Origin: an uncultured Neokomagataea sp.
Lineage (GTDB): Bacteria > Pseudomonadota > Alphaproteobacteria > Acetobacterales > Acetobacteraceae
Direction of reading: 5' to 3'
DNA: 59,074 bases
Assembly: GCF_946476835.1 (NCBI RefSeq)
Contig: NZ_CAMKWA010000014.1
Location: 1 to 59,074 of the forward strand
The position numbers were made by a program, and so were the translations under genes. Positions 32,430 through 42,429 of the stretch are shown here, piece after piece. Position 1 is the stretch's first letter, and the number at the start of each line of letters is the position of its first letter. The notes under the pieces were generated by a model. The model searched no databases, was not told the DNA's origin, and was given only the letters and a program-made list of their open reading frames with translations.

Positions 32430-35060
32430 ATGATGCGTCGCCTCCTTGTGTTGAGCACTCTACTGGCTGGGTTGCCTTTTGGATTGATAGCTCATGCAGA
32501 AGAAACATTTTCTTTTGCAAAGACACCAGGGCAATTGCCCAAAAATATTAAGCCCTCTGCCTACACGATTGATCTTAAAACTGACCTACAGAATCTGACG
32601 GTAAGCGGGCAGGAAACCATTAATTTAGATGTTCTAAATGAAACATCTGATGTTGTATTAAATCAAGCTGGATTGAAATTAGCGAACGCAGTTTTTGATG
32701 GAGTTAATTCTTCAAAAATTACGCAAAATGATCATGAAGAAACAGCAACTCTACATTTGAAAAGTCCTCTTTCTAAAGGCCGTCATACGCTTGTCATTCA
32801 TTATACAGGACCTATTTTAGAAACACCAAATGGTCTGTACATTAACGATTACCGTACACCCTCAGCACAAAAGCGGCGGATGCTGGTCACACAATTCGAA
32901 GTTGCTGATGCGCGACGCATGTTCCCAGGTTGGGATGAGCCTGTCTTTAAGGCAACTTACCAATTAAATGTCACTCTCCCTGCCGCAGATATTGCAGTTA
33001 GTAATATGCCAGTGCGTGCCACCGAAATCCTTAAAGAGGGCAAAAAACGCGTTTCTTTTGAAACGACCCCTAAAATGTCGAGCTATCTTCTCGCTTTAGT
33101 GGCTGGTGATATGAAGGCCGTTTATGGCCAAACAGATCATACGCCCTTAGGAGTTTACGCTCCGGCCGGCTTAGAAAAACAGGGAATTTTTGCACTTAAA
33201 GCAGCAGAACATATACTGCCTTATTATAATAATTATTTTGGAGTAAAATACCCTTTACCAAAAATGGACATGCTTGCCATTCCAGGGAATTATCAAGCAG
33301 GCGCCATGGAAAACTGGGGCGCTCTTACCTATATTGATAATGCCCTACTCTACGATGATAAAAATAGTACACCACGTACTCGTGAGTTAATTTACGAGGT
33401 CGTTGCCCATGAAATGGCTCATCAATGGTCTGGTGATTTGGTGACCATGGGGTGGTGGAATAATATCTGGCTCAATGAAGGCTTTGCCTCGTGGATGGAA
33501 ATTAAAGCAACCGACAAGATGAATCCCCAGTGGGATATCTGGCCGCGTCAACACTCAACCCGTGAAGGCACTATGGGTATAGACGCGTTGTCAACTACGC
33601 ACCCTATTCAGCAGAACATTCGCAATGTTAGTGAAGCTAATGCTGCTTTTGACGGCATTAGTTATGGTAAAGGTGAATTAGTTATCCGCATGCTGGAAGG
33701 CTGGCTTGGGGAGGACCATTTCCGTAATGGTATGCGTATATATATGAAAGCGCATGCGTACAATAACGCTACAAGTCAAGATTTATGGAATGCATTATCA
33801 ACGGCATCAGGACAAGACGTCGGTACTGTTGCTCGAAGCTTTACAGAGCAGCCAGGTATACCATTAGTGCAGGTGGCGTCTTCATGCGTTAATGGTGTGG
33901 GGCGTTATACGCTGACACAAAGTCGTTTCACAATTCATGACCCTCATGCTTCCCCGCTCACTTGGTCTATTCCCGTAGTGGCCGGCGCTCCATCATTAGA
34001 ACCCACCACTCTGGTTTTAGGGGCAGCACCAGCACATATAGATTTGCCAGCATGCAATGTGCCGATAAAGCTCAATTTAGGAGAAAGCGGCTATTATCGC
34101 GTACAATATGACCAGGCAGCGCTGAATGCTTTAATAAAATCTGTAGCACAGTTTTCTGCCGTTGATCGTGCTAATCTTTTAGGAGACCAATACGCTTTGT
34201 TCCTTGCTGGGAAATCGCCTCTCAGTGTATCGCTGGACCTAATTGCGGAATTGGCTAAAAATAATGAAAAGGATATTGCGGTTCTAGATGAGGTTATGGG
34301 TACGCTCACAGCTATTGATGCCCGTGAAGACGGAAACCCAGATCAAGCTGCATTTCGCCATTATGCAATAAATATTTTAAAGCCGAGTTTTACCCGATTG
34401 GGGTGGGATGCAAAGCCGAATGAGAGTGTTTTAGACACGATGTTGCGTCCAACCGTGATCATGACACTAGGTCAGTTTGAAGACCCAGAGGTCTTGGCGG
34501 AAGTGCCTCATCGTTTTGCAGGATGGAAAAAAGATCCTGCATCTTTGCCGGCTGACCTTGTTGGTGTGGTCACTTCCCTTGCCATGAAGCAAGCAACCCC
34601 AGAAGACTGGGAGTTTATGGCAACGCACGTGCGAGACACTCAAGCAACAGAACTAAAATTACGTTTGTTTTCTGCTCTTGCTAATGCTCGCAACCCAGAT
34701 CTTATTCGAAAGAATGTATCTTTGGCATATAGTGGCGCAATTCCCAATGGACGTGTTGCCATGGCGTTGGCGATGGTCGCAGCAGAAAGTCAAAACCCTG
34801 ATTTAGTATGGAAGCTTGTAAAAGAGAATGAAGGAGCCATTCGCACTCATTTGGCTCCATGGGCACAAGATGATTTTTTACCCTCTATTGCCCGACAGTC
34901 CAACAACCCTGGTGTACTTTCAGATATGCAACAAGTTTTAGCATCCAATCAGACAAATGGTAGTAAACTGGCGATCGCAAAAGCTTTAAATGCTGCTCAG
35001 GTTCGCATCGAATCTATTAAAAATACACAAAGTCAATTACATGATTGGTTGAATAAATAA
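32430..35060 (+). CDS. Exported M1-family aminopeptidase
   Basis: The ATG at 32430, with AAGG eight bases upstream, gives 876 residues; a GTG five codons earlier is less likely. A signal peptide (RRLLVLSTLLAG, cleavage near AHAEE) marks it as periplasmic. The M1 hallmarks are GAMENWG (about 291-297) and HEMAHQW with the downstream glutamate in NEGFASW (about 327-351), which bind zinc and the substrate amino group. The C-terminal half is an ERAP1-like helical domain. It removes N-terminal residues from peptides. The export signal separates it from the cytosolic E. coli PepN type. Confidence 0.92.
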   Translation: MMRRLLVLSTLLAGLPFGLIAHAEETFSFAKTPGQLPKNIKPSAYTIDLKTDLQNLTVSGQETINLDVLNETSDVVLNQAGLKLANAVFDGVNSSKITQNDHEETATLHLKSPLSKGRHTLVIHYTGPILETPNGLYINDYRTPSAQKRRMLVTQFEVADARRMFPGWDEPVFKATYQLNVTLPAADIAVSNMPVRATEILKEGKKRVSFETTPKMSSYLLALVAGDMKAVYGQTDHTPLGVYAPAGLEKQGIFALKAAEHILPYYNNYFGVKYPLPKMDMLAIPGNYQAGAMENWGALTYIDNALLYDDKNSTPRTRELIYEVVAHEMAHQWSGDLVTMGWWNNIWLNEGFASWMEIKATDKMNPQWDIWPRQHSTREGTMGIDALSTTHPIQQNIRNVSEANAAFDGISYGKGELVIRMLEGWLGEDHFRNGMRIYMKAHAYNNATSQDLWNALSTASGQDVGTVARSFTEQPGIPLVQVASSCVNGVGRYTLTQSRFTIHDPHASPLTWSIPVVAGAPSLEPTTLVLGAAPAHIDLPACNVPIKLNLGESGYYRVQYDQAALNALIKSVAQFSAVDRANLLGDQYALFLAGKSPLSVSLDLIAELAKNNEKDIAVLDEVMGTLTAIDAREDGNPDQAAFRHYAINILKPSFTRLGWDAKPNESVLDTMLRPTVIMTLGQFEDPEVLAEVPHRFAGWKKDPASLPADLVGVVTSLAMKQATPEDWEFMATHVRDTQATELKLRLFSALANARNPDLIRKNVSLAYSGAIPNGRVAMALAMVAAESQNPDLVWKLVKENEGAIRTHLAPWAQDDFLPSIARQSNNPGVLSDMQQVLASNQTNGSKLAIAKALNAAQVRIESIKNTQSQLHDWLNK

Positions 35061-35065
35061 TTATC

Positions 35066-35111
35066 AATAATGGTTTGGATGGTAAAATATACCATCCAAA
35101 CCATTATTTTT
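35066..35111 (+). terminator. Strong terminator after the aminopeptidase gene
   Basis: An 18-base perfect stem (35066-35083 with 35091-35108) encloses a seven-base loop and ends in a T-run. The arms contain GGTTTGGATGGT and its complement. It probably also works for the opposite strand. Confidence 0.88.
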
Positions 35112-35210
35112 ACGGATGATATTCTATATTTAATCAATTTTTTGTATCCAAATACAAAAAATCCGCCCCCCCAAGGACGGCCTTCCATGTGTAAACACTG
35201 TAAGTAGAAA

Positions 35211-35423
35211 TTATGCTACTTGAATGTTTACCGCTGATGTCTTGCCATTACGGCCGACTTCAACGCCATAAGAGAGCTGTTGGCCCTCATTCAACCCTGA
35301 AATACGCGCAACTTCGAGGGCGGTTGCATGCACAAACACATCATCGCCATCGCCATCGGTATCAGGTTGGATAAAGCCGTAGCCTTTAGTGGAATTGTAC
35401 CATTTTACGGTGCCTCTTGTCAT
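35211..35423 (-). CDS. Cold-shock domain protein
   Basis: The protein has 70 residues and AAAGGAG seven bases before the ATG. It carries the RNA-binding motifs KGYGFIQPD and DVFVHATAL of the CspA family in a single OB fold. It binds single-stranded RNA and melts secondary structure. The upstream leader has three strong hairpins, in line with post-transcriptional control known for csp genes. Confidence 0.95.
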   Translation of the reverse strand: MTRGTVKWYNSTKGYGFIQPDTDGDGDDVFVHATALEVARISGLNEGQQLSYGVEVGRNGKTSAVNIQVA

Positions 35424-35833
35424 AACGCGGCTCCTTTAATCACATGACGGACACGCACAAAACGCTTGCGTGTAAAATAACAAATACAGGAAGAAACATG
35501 ACGCCACATGCGTCAAACTTCCAAGGCAAAATCACCCGTCGATTGATTGACGGCACCTTTCTTATCTGAGATGCAAACAATTTTTTGTAAATTTATCGCA
35601 TCTTCCTCTCATAAAAATCTCTCAATTGGCACTTAACTGCCGCTAAATACATTATTTTCACTAAAATTTACGCGAATCAAAAACCGTCTTTTTGAGAAGA
35701 ATCTTTATATATTTCACTCTTAGGAATTGGTCTGCCGCCTTCAGACAGCATATCCGACCCTTGATCACCTGTTCCTCATGCGCTGAACGGTATCTCCCAA
35801 GAGGTTCATCCGTGATGATATCAATATCTTATT
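35424..35833 (-). promoter_or_regulatory. csp leader and promoter region with three hairpins, no gene
   Basis: Reading toward the csp gene the stretch contains three perfect small dyads: CCGTC/GACGG (35536-35553), GACGC/GCGTC (35500-35514) and ACACGCA/TGCGTGT (35451-35473). The rest is AT-rich and carries no gene. The cluster suggests a structured 5' leader, but the transcription start is not known. Confidence 0.45.
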
Positions 35834-36472
35834 GCCCCTGTTGCAAAGTTTGATCTGATGTCTGATCCGTAGTCGGCTTTGAAGCAGAACGGTTGGGATG
35901 AGTGATTTCAAAGGGTGTCATTTCCGTGGGTAAGTGATCCTGTGTGTGGGGGGGGCGTTGGTATTGCCGATATAGGATCAGCTACCACGACCTTGAAACC
36001 ATACAGGCAGAGCGTGGTGTGAACGTTGATCATTCAACGATTTAGCAGTGGGTCCAGCGCTATGCCCCTGAAATGGAGAAACGCCTCCACTGGTATTGGA
36101 AATGCCCCGAGTTTACCAGCAGTTGGCGTGTTGGTGAGACCTACATCAAGGTCAAAGAGAAATGGGCATATATCTCTATCGGGTAGCTTGGAAAAGGCGA
36201 TGATACGATTGTTTTCCACCTCTCACCACCCCGGAATGCCAAGGCTATCAAACCGGTTCGTGGCTTCAAAGGCCTGAAAACCGCCAATGCGACGATCAAG
36301 GGTTTTGAGGTCATGCGCACCTTGAAAAAGGGACAAGCTGAACTCTTCCAGTTCAAGGAGGGTATCCTTGGATGAAATGCGTTTCACCAAAAGGTAATTC
36401 AACTTCTAAACCGTTCAAAAATCAAAACAAACGGGATCCACTCGACCCAAACCTAACTTTGCAAAAAGGCCC
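35834..36472 (+). pseudogene. IS6-family remnant (d), near full length with internal deletion
   Basis: GCCCCTGTTGCAAAGTT (from 35834) and a right repeat ending GCAAAAAGGCCC (36472) bracket 639 bases. The transposase can be followed in pieces (YHDLETIQAERGVNVDH, a stop, VQRYAPEMEKRLHWYWK, SSWRVGETYIKVKEKWAY) and then jumps from PRNAKAI straight to KPVRGFKGLKTA, losing about 85 residues. Several stops make it inactive. It lies just before the levansucrase promoter region. Confidence 0.85.
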
Positions 36473-36645
36473 TTCAGGAAGAAATGCCGAGACAACTGCT
36501 GCCGTACAGATTTTTTAAAACTTTGTCGCAGGACATTCGTTATCGGCTCATCAAGATCAGTATCAACAACATATAACCATCATATATTACTGTCTGAATA
36601 CGTTGATCCTGATCATTAGTGCCTTGATATGTGAGGGTTCTGTGT

Positions 36646-38496
36646 ATGTTTAAACATCTTGTTTTTCGTTCTGGGCTTCAGGCAACTCTCGCACTTGCCG
36701 TCTCCATCCCTATCTCGACAAGCGCATCTGCATCTCCGCTCCTCAGCGTGATGTTTGATCTTCAGCGCCCACCCGCGCCAGGCGTTATGCCGCGGAAGCT
36801 TATGCGCCAGCATATTCCTCTCGAACAGGGATACCCGACGCCGACAAACCATACCGGCGAAGCCCATGATCCTGAGGAGGCCTACACATCACAGTGGACG
36901 CGGGCCGACGCGCGGCAGATCAAAGCAATGTCCAACCCTAACGTTCCTACTGGTGCAAACTCGATGCCGGCGGCGCTAACGATGCCGGCAATCCCAGCCA
37001 ACTTCCCGACGACGAATGGTGTGGTCTGGGTCTGGGATACCTGGCCTCTGACGGATATGAAGGGTAATCAGTACACTTATAACGGTTGGGATGTGATCTT
37101 CGCGTTAACGGCGCAACGCAATGCAGGCTACACGTTTGACGATCGCCATGTCCATGCGCGCATCGGCTTCTTCTACCGCCTGCATAATATTCCGAAAGAA
37201 TTGCGTCCAGCCAATGGTGGATGGACCTATGGCGGGAACGTTTTCCCTGATGGCCAGAGCGCAGAACTGTATGACTCTCAAAATACGCCGTATACCCAGC
37301 AAGCCGAATGGTCAGGATCAACCCGAATTGACGGAAGCGGCAAAAATGGCATTCATATCTTTTACACGAACCTAGCGTTCAATCGCGATGCTACGGGCAA
37401 CAATATTACACCTCCGGTAGCGACCATCACGGCTGCACTTGGCTCTATCCACGCTGATTTCACCCATGTCTGGTTCGGGACTTTCCAAAAACATATTCCT
37501 TTACTTGTGCCCGATGGAAAATATTACCAAACTGGCCAGCAAAATCAGTATTTCTCGTTTCGAGATCCCGCGCCATTCAACGATCCGGCAAATCCGGGTA
37601 AAACCTATATGGTGTTTGAAGGTAATTCAGCCGGCGTACGTGGCGAAACGCCTTGCGGTGCGGCAGATTTGGGCTACCAAACAAATGATCCTTATGCGGA
37701 GACAGTCGAACAGGTAAACGGATCTGGCGCAATCTTTCAGAGAGCCAATATCGGGTTGGCTGTTGCGACGAACAAAGATCTTACCTCCTGGAAATTTTTA
37801 CCTCCGCTCATTTCTGCCAACTGCGTCAATGATCAGACTGAACGGCCCCAAATGCATATCAAGGACGGCCATTACTATCTGATGACAATTTCGCACCGGA
37901 CGACATTTGCTGCCGGGATTGACGGTCCGGACGGTGAATATGCGTTCGAGGGTAAGGGTATCCGAAGTGATTGGATTCCTTTGAACAACAATTCGGGCCT
38001 AATGCTGGGCAACCCGACTGACCTCAACGTAGCAGCAGGTGCGGACTACGCCCCTAACCCAGAACAGAATCCAAACGCATTTCAATCTTATTCACATTAT
38101 TATATGCCGAATGGTTATATTACATCCTTCATCGATGCGGTTGGCACGCGGCGCGGCGGCGACGAAGCTCCGAACGTAAAAATTATCCTCCAGGGCCCCA
38201 ATAGCTACATTAATACGGATTACGGCGTGAATGGCCTAGGCAGATACGGGGACATCTCCCCAAACAAGATAAATATTGATTACCTCGACTTTCTTCAAGA
38301 TGTCCAATACGGCTATCAACATCCGATTCCCGGAGGAGACAACGGTCTATTAACAGACATTGGAACAGAAATTGATCCGAATGCCCCGTTAACTCAAATG
38401 GAAAATTCAGAAAACGTCGTTCAATTTCTTAATCATGGCTTAGTGGACTCGTCTACTCAAAATAATCCTTTCTTGAACTTTAATTCATCGAACTAA
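36646..38496 (+). CDS. lsdA: Levansucrase, glycoside hydrolase family 68
   Basis: GAGGG about nine bases upstream supports the ATG at 36646 and a 616-residue product with a signal peptide (ALAVSIPISTSASAS). The GH68 catalytic set is present: nucleophile Asp131 (VWVWDTWPL), stabiliser Asp307 (FSFRDPAPF) and acid/base Glu399 (DQTERPQMH). Cys337 and Cys393 may form the disulfide described in the Gluconacetobacter enzyme. It splits sucrose and builds levan outside the cell. The 170 bases after IS remnant (d) should hold the promoter. No levanase gene follows, unlike the lsdA-lsdB pair; a strong terminator ends the unit. The C-terminal tail is Asn-rich. Confidence 0.94.
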   Translation: MFKHLVFRSGLQATLALAVSIPISTSASASPLLSVMFDLQRPPAPGVMPRKLMRQHIPLEQGYPTPTNHTGEAHDPEEAYTSQWTRADARQIKAMSNPNVPTGANSMPAALTMPAIPANFPTTNGVVWVWDTWPLTDMKGNQYTYNGWDVIFALTAQRNAGYTFDDRHVHARIGFFYRLHNIPKELRPANGGWTYGGNVFPDGQSAELYDSQNTPYTQQAEWSGSTRIDGSGKNGIHIFYTNLAFNRDATGNNITPPVATITAALGSIHADFTHVWFGTFQKHIPLLVPDGKYYQTGQQNQYFSFRDPAPFNDPANPGKTYMVFEGNSAGVRGETPCGAADLGYQTNDPYAETVEQVNGSGAIFQRANIGLAVATNKDLTSWKFLPPLISANCVNDQTERPQMHIKDGHYYLMTISHRTTFAAGIDGPDGEYAFEGKGIRSDWIPLNNNSGLMLGNPTDLNVAAGADYAPNPEQNPNAFQSYSHYYMPNGYITSFIDAVGTRRGGDEAPNVKIILQGPNSYINTDYGVNGLGRYGDISPNKINIDYLDFLQDVQYGYQHPIPGGDNGLLTDIGTEIDPNAPLTQMENSENVVQFLNHGLVDSSTQNNPFLNFNSSN

Positions 38497-38581
38497 CTAG
38501 GTTCAGGACTCATAGCCAGAACATGCTCACACCATGGCGGTGTTGAGGAATGGCTCTAACATTCATCTTATTTGTGAAATT

Positions 38582-38610
38582 AAGCCGCCCCTAACCGGGC
38601 GGCTTTTTTT
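38582..38610 (+). terminator. Terminator after levansucrase
   Basis: AAGCCGCCC and GGGCGGCTT form a nine-base stem around CTAACC, with a T-run on the plus strand. Confidence 0.9.
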
Positions 38611-38675
38611 ATGGAGAAACACCTTGCCCTGCGCCCTCGACCGCCAACCTGCAGGCATTCATCCAGCGCAGAGCC

Positions 38676-39375
38676 ATGCCTTACCACCTCCGCTTCATGG
38701 GTAAACGCATCGCCCCAGAACAGCTCATCCGTGACCATATCGCCCCCTCTCCCACCCCTCAATGATAACGATCAGATCGACGATTGCACCTCTGTTGGAT
38801 TGGCAAACTCCGCACAGACCCTCGCTTCTCTCAACGGGTTTTCACTAAACACGCCTACGGTCTCGGCTATTCGCTTCTATGAGCGTTCAACAGGATATGT
38901 GCCTAGAAGCGCTGCGACTGATCAAGGGGGCGTGGAGACAGACGTTCTTACTTATGCTGGAGAGCATGGCCAAACGCTTTACCCATTGATCCCGGTAACC
39001 TCAACTCTATTTGCCTTGCGGCTGTTGCGCTTGGCTCTGTCTATCTTGGCGTGAACCTCACCATTGCGGACCAAGCATTGATCGGCTCGATATGGGATAC
39101 GGACTCCCGGTCCGATGAGGGTGATCCAACCGCGGGATATTGCTTGATACTATGGGACCATGACGGCTGTAACGACACAGACACTGCTGACGCGGGGCCA
39201 GAAGCAGAGGGCTACATGGCGATGGTTACGTTCCCGGCTTGAAGAAGCGCACGGCATTCTATGGCCTCAACTAGAAACGCCATTTCCAGGGTTCATGTCG
39301 GCATCGAACCTAGACAAACTGAGGGCTGATAACGCAGCTTTTTTTGAAGGAAATGCAGCCGTTTCAGAAAGATGA
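38676..39375 (+). pseudogene. Frameshifted phage-type protein with papain-like layout
   Basis: Pieces of one protein lie in three frames: MPYHLRFMGKRIAPEQL first, then DDCTSVGLANSAQTL and DQGGVETDVLTYAGEHG, then VALGSVYLGVNL with IWDT and GYCLILWDHDG, and last RATWRWLRSRLEEAHGILWP with NLDKLRADNAAF. The order Cys-Thr near the start and a GHC-like block later is that of a phage-associated hypothetical family with a papain-like fold. At least three shifts have broken it. It is probably a relic of another phage near tRNA-Glu. Confidence 0.65.
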
Positions 39376-39469
39376 AACAAGCACTTTTAACTTCGACGAC
39401 ACTGTTTAGTGTGTCCAACTGGACCACTACATGATCTGTGGATAATCTAAAAAAAATCAACAAAATCAA

Positions 39470-39545
39470 TGGTGTCCCGTACGGGATTCGAACCCGTGTT
39501 GCCGCCGTGAGAGGGCGGTGTCCTAGGCCTCTAGACGAACGGGAC
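39470..39545 (-). tRNA. tRNA-Glu (CTC anticodon)
   Basis: On the minus strand the acceptor stem GTCCCGT pairs with ACGGGAC, the anticodon stem CCGCC/GGCGG encloses CTCTCAC with anticodon CTC, and the T arm reads GGGTTCGAATCCC. A CCA end is encoded. The sequence matches the usual bacterial tRNA-Glu closely. Confidence 0.95.
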
Positions 39546-39593
39546 TAGAGTGGAGCGGTTTATACTTCTGTATTCCGCTCTATGCAAGTGATT

Positions 39594-39959
39594 TTACAGT
39601 TTTTTGAACAAAATAGGCCCCAACAGAGCACCACCGAGAAGGTGAACATGAAAATGAGGGACTTCTTGCCCACCATTTTCTCCTACATTGCTGAGAACAC
39701 GGCATCCATCCTCAGCAATCCCCTGCTCTTTTGCGACATGAGAAACAGCTCTCCAAAACCCTGTTATCTCTTCAGATGAGGCTTGTGCACCAAAATCGAT
39801 AACGGATTTATATTCGCCTTTTGGAATAACCAAAATATGTACTGGTGCGTGAGGCGCTATATCATAAAAAGCAAGCGCATATTCATCGTCATATACGGCT
39901 TTACAAGGGATTTCCCCACGCAAAATACGAGCAAAAATGTTGTTTTTATCATAAGCCAT
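39594..39959 (-). CDS. HIT-family nucleotide hydrolase
   Basis: The protein has 121 residues with the histidine triad HFHVHLLGG near the C-terminus and the N-terminal block NNIFARILRGEIP typical of the bacterial HinT branch. It hydrolyses adenosine phosphoramidates. The gene follows hisE with 13 bases between, so it is the last gene of the his group, an arrangement common in alphaproteobacteria. Confidence 0.93.
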   Translation of the reverse strand: MAYDKNNIFARILRGEIPCKAVYDDEYALAFYDIAPHAPVHILVIPKGEYKSVIDFGAQASSEEITGFWRAVSHVAKEQGIAEDGCRVLSNVGENGGQEVPHFHVHLLGGALLGPILFKKL

Positions 39960-39972
39960 AATTGAGGTAGCC

Positions 39973-40338
39973 TTATTCAGGTTTCTTTTGAGAACGTGAG
40001 GCTTTTTCTACAATGCCACTTGTTCCTTCACGGCGTTTTAATTCTCCCCACACGTCATCCAAGGAAACGCCACAATCCACTAACATAACGATCAAATGGT
40101 AAAGAACATCTGCACTTTCACTAATCAGCTCTTTACGATTACCGTTGACCGCCTCAATCAAGCACTCAACAGCTTCTTCGCCAAATTTTTGTGCAACTTT
40201 ATTACGGCCACGGGCCATGAGACGAGCTGAGTGGCTTAAACTTGGGTCCGTACCCCGACGCGATAAAACGGTTTCGTATAAACGATGCAGAATATGGTCT
40301 GAAGGCACATTTTCTATTTTTTTATCTGCTTTTGCCAT
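39973..40338 (-). CDS. hisE: Phosphoribosyl-ATP pyrophosphatase
   Basis: The protein has 121 residues with the MazG-like helical motif [13 protein letters not shown], then [13 protein letters not shown]. It removes pyrophosphate from PR-ATP in the second step of histidine synthesis. It starts four bases after hisF. No cyclohydrolase (hisI) domain is attached. Confidence 0.95.
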   Translation of the reverse strand: MAKADKKIENVPSDHILHRLYETVLSRRGTDPSLSHSARLMARGRNKVAQKFGEEAVECLIEAVNGNRKELISESADVLYHLIVMLVDCGVSLDDVWGELKRREGTSGIVEKASRSQKKPE

Positions 40339-40342
40339 GACC

Positions 40343-41104
40343 TTATCTCCCTATCCGAACCGGTAGTCCGGCTTCTTTCATCGTTTCTTTAACATCACCA
40401 ATACTTAATTGGCCAAAGTGGAACACACTAGCTGCCAATAGAGCACTTGCTCCGGCATGTGCTCCATCAACAAAGTGTTCCGCCGTCCCTACGCCGCCCG
40501 AGGCCACGACAGGAACTGTTACTGCACTACAAACAGCGCGCAACAAGTCTAAATCAAAACCAGATTTCGTCCCGTCCCGATCCATACTCGTTAAGAGAAT
40601 TTCTCCAGCACCTAAAGCAGCCATACGCTTAGCCCACTCGATGACGTCTAATCCGGTAGGCTCTCTACCGCCTTTTGCGTAGACTTCCCATCCGCCTTTT
40701 CCATTTGAACGAGCATCAATAGCAACGACTATACATTGAGAACCAAAACGCTCAGCAGCTTCTGCAATAAGATTAGGGTTACGAATAGCTGCGGAGTTCA
40801 CCGCACACTTATCGGCGCCAGAGAGCAAAAGGCGCCGCATGTCATCACAACTACGCACCCCCCCCCCAACCGTTAGGGGCAAGCAAATCGCCTCTGCCGT
40901 TCGCCGGACAACATCTAAAATAGTATCACGGTTCTCAACGCTAGCGGTGATGTCCAAAAACGTTAGCTCATCAGCACCTGCAGCATCATATAATTTTGCC
41001 TGTTCGACCGGATCCCCGGCATCCCGAAGAGAAACGAAGTTTACACCTTTAACAACCCGGCCATCTTTAACATCGAGGCACGGAATAACGCGGAGTTTTA
41101 ACAT
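40343..41104 (-). CDS. hisF: Imidazole glycerol phosphate synthase, cyclase subunit
   Basis: The protein has 253 residues: [18 protein letters not shown] at the N-terminus with the catalytic Asp11, GGGVRS, and [16 protein letters not shown] with the second catalytic Asp, plus VASGGVG. It works with HisH to make IGP and AICAR. The start overlaps the end of the GNAT-HisA gene by seven bases. Confidence 0.97.
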   Translation of the reverse strand: MLKLRVIPCLDVKDGRVVKGVNFVSLRDAGDPVEQAKLYDAAGADELTFLDITASVENRDTILDVVRRTAEAICLPLTVGGGVRSCDDMRRLLLSGADKCAVNSAAIRNPNLIAEAAERFGSQCIVVAIDARSNGKGGWEVYAKGGREPTGLDVIEWAKRMAALGAGEILLTSMDRDGTKSGFDLDLLRAVCSAVTVPVVASGGVGTAEHFVDGAHAGASALLAASVFHFGQLSIGDVKETMKEAGLPVRIGR

Positions 41105-42429
41105 GATTTAAACAACTCCAACGCTTCATCCAATTGTACGCGACCATCGTATAAAGCACGCCCTACAATCGCACCTGAAATACCGGGGACGTCCCGTGCA
41201 ACATCACGCAAAGCGCGCAAATGTTCCAGCGTTCCAACGCCGCCACTGGCAATAACAGGAATCGATAGAGATTTTGCCATCGCAGCTGTTTGTTCGAGGT
41301 CTAAACCAGCCAACATGCCATCACGGCTAATTTCAGTGAAAATAACAGCCGAAACCCCAGCATCTTCCATACGGAGAGCAAGGTCATTGGCTTCCAACTC
41401 AGAGACCTCAGCCCAACCTTCCGTTGCAACCTTGCCGTGGCGCGCGTCAATACCCGCAACAATCCGCCCTGGAAAAGCGCGTGCAGCCTGCCGTACCAGC
41501 TCAGGATCTTTGACGGCTACAGAACCGAGAATAACGCGCTCAACACCCGCAGATAGCCAACGCTCAATCGCTTCCATATCGCGTATTCCGCCCCCCAACT
41601 GAACCGGGAGATCCGTCGCGCGAACGATATCTTCAATGGCAGAATAATTAACGGACCGCCCAGCAAAAGCACCATTCAAATCAACAACATGAAGATACTG
41701 ACAGCCGGCATCAGCAAAGGTTTTGGCTTGCGCACCGGGATTATCTGAATAATGCGTAGCATCATCCATTTCGCCGCGCCGTAGCCGTACGCAGGCCCCG
41801 TCCTTGAGGTCAATGGCGGGGTAGAGTGTCAGAGGTTTACGAGACGCCCCATGTGTTGCGCCAGTGTCTGGGGACGCACGCCACTCTGCGGCTTCATGAT
41901 CATCAGCGAGGAGTTTGGAGAGAAAAATACCGCGCACTGTCTGGCCTCCGATCCGGGCATAATAAGGATGTGTCCCCCATTGTTCGAAGCCAAACGAACG
42001 AAAGAGACGGATTGCACCACTGTGTGTTTCTCGAACATCACAATTAACTACTTTACAACCAATAGCCTTAGCTCCTTGGAGCATTGTTGCCATTAGCGCT
42101 CTCCCTAGCCCACGGCCACGGGCATAAGGAGCAATAAAAAATGCTGTCAGCGTTACCGTCGCGGCATGAGCCTCATAACTAGCTGGTGGGCGGACAAGTT
42201 GCCCAGCACCACAAATAATACCATCTTCACGTACGACATAAAGGTTGCGCTCTTGAACCAGCGGTAAACCTTCAAAATAACGCTTCAAAATATCCCGACT
42301 AGGTGGGCGCACCCAGCCAAATCCGCCACCATCCAGAATACCCGCGAGGGTGGCTTCACACAGCATTTCCAAATCATCTTCAGATAGGCCCGAAGAGACA
42401 CGCTCACAAACGACCTTTACACATCCCAT
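41098..42429 (-). CDS. hisA: Fusion of a GNAT acetyltransferase and HisA isomerase
   Basis: The protein has 443 residues in one frame. Residues 1 to about 175 are a GNAT fold with the acetyl-CoA loop [11 protein letters not shown] (103-113), [10 protein letters not shown] before it and [13 protein letters not shown] after. A 20-residue polar linker follows. Residues 199-443 are HisA ([16 protein letters not shown] with Asp207, [27 protein letters not shown]), the ProFAR isomerase of histidine synthesis. There is no ATG, GTG or TTG at the HisA boundary, so both parts should be made as one chain. What the GNAT half acetylates is unknown. It overlaps hisH by 13 bases. Confidence 0.92.
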   Translation of the reverse strand: MGCVKVVCERVSSGLSEDDLEMLCEATLAGILDGGGFGWVRPPSRDILKRYFEGLPLVQERNLYVVREDGIICGAGQLVRPPASYEAHAATVTLTAFFIAPYARGRGLGRALMATMLQGAKAIGCKVVNCDVRETHSGAIRLFRSFGFEQWGTHPYYARIGGQTVRGIFLSKLLADDHEAAEWRASPDTGATHGASRKPLTLYPAIDLKDGACVRLRRGEMDDATHYSDNPGAQAKTFADAGCQYLHVVDLNGAFAGRSVNYSAIEDIVRATDLPVQLGGGIRDMEAIERWLSAGVERVILGSVAVKDPELVRQAARAFPGRIVAGIDARHGKVATEGWAEVSELEANDLALRMEDAGVSAVIFTEISRDGMLAGLDLEQTAAMAKSLSIPVIASGGVGTLEHLRALRDVARDVPGISGAIVGRALYDGRVQLDEALELFKSC

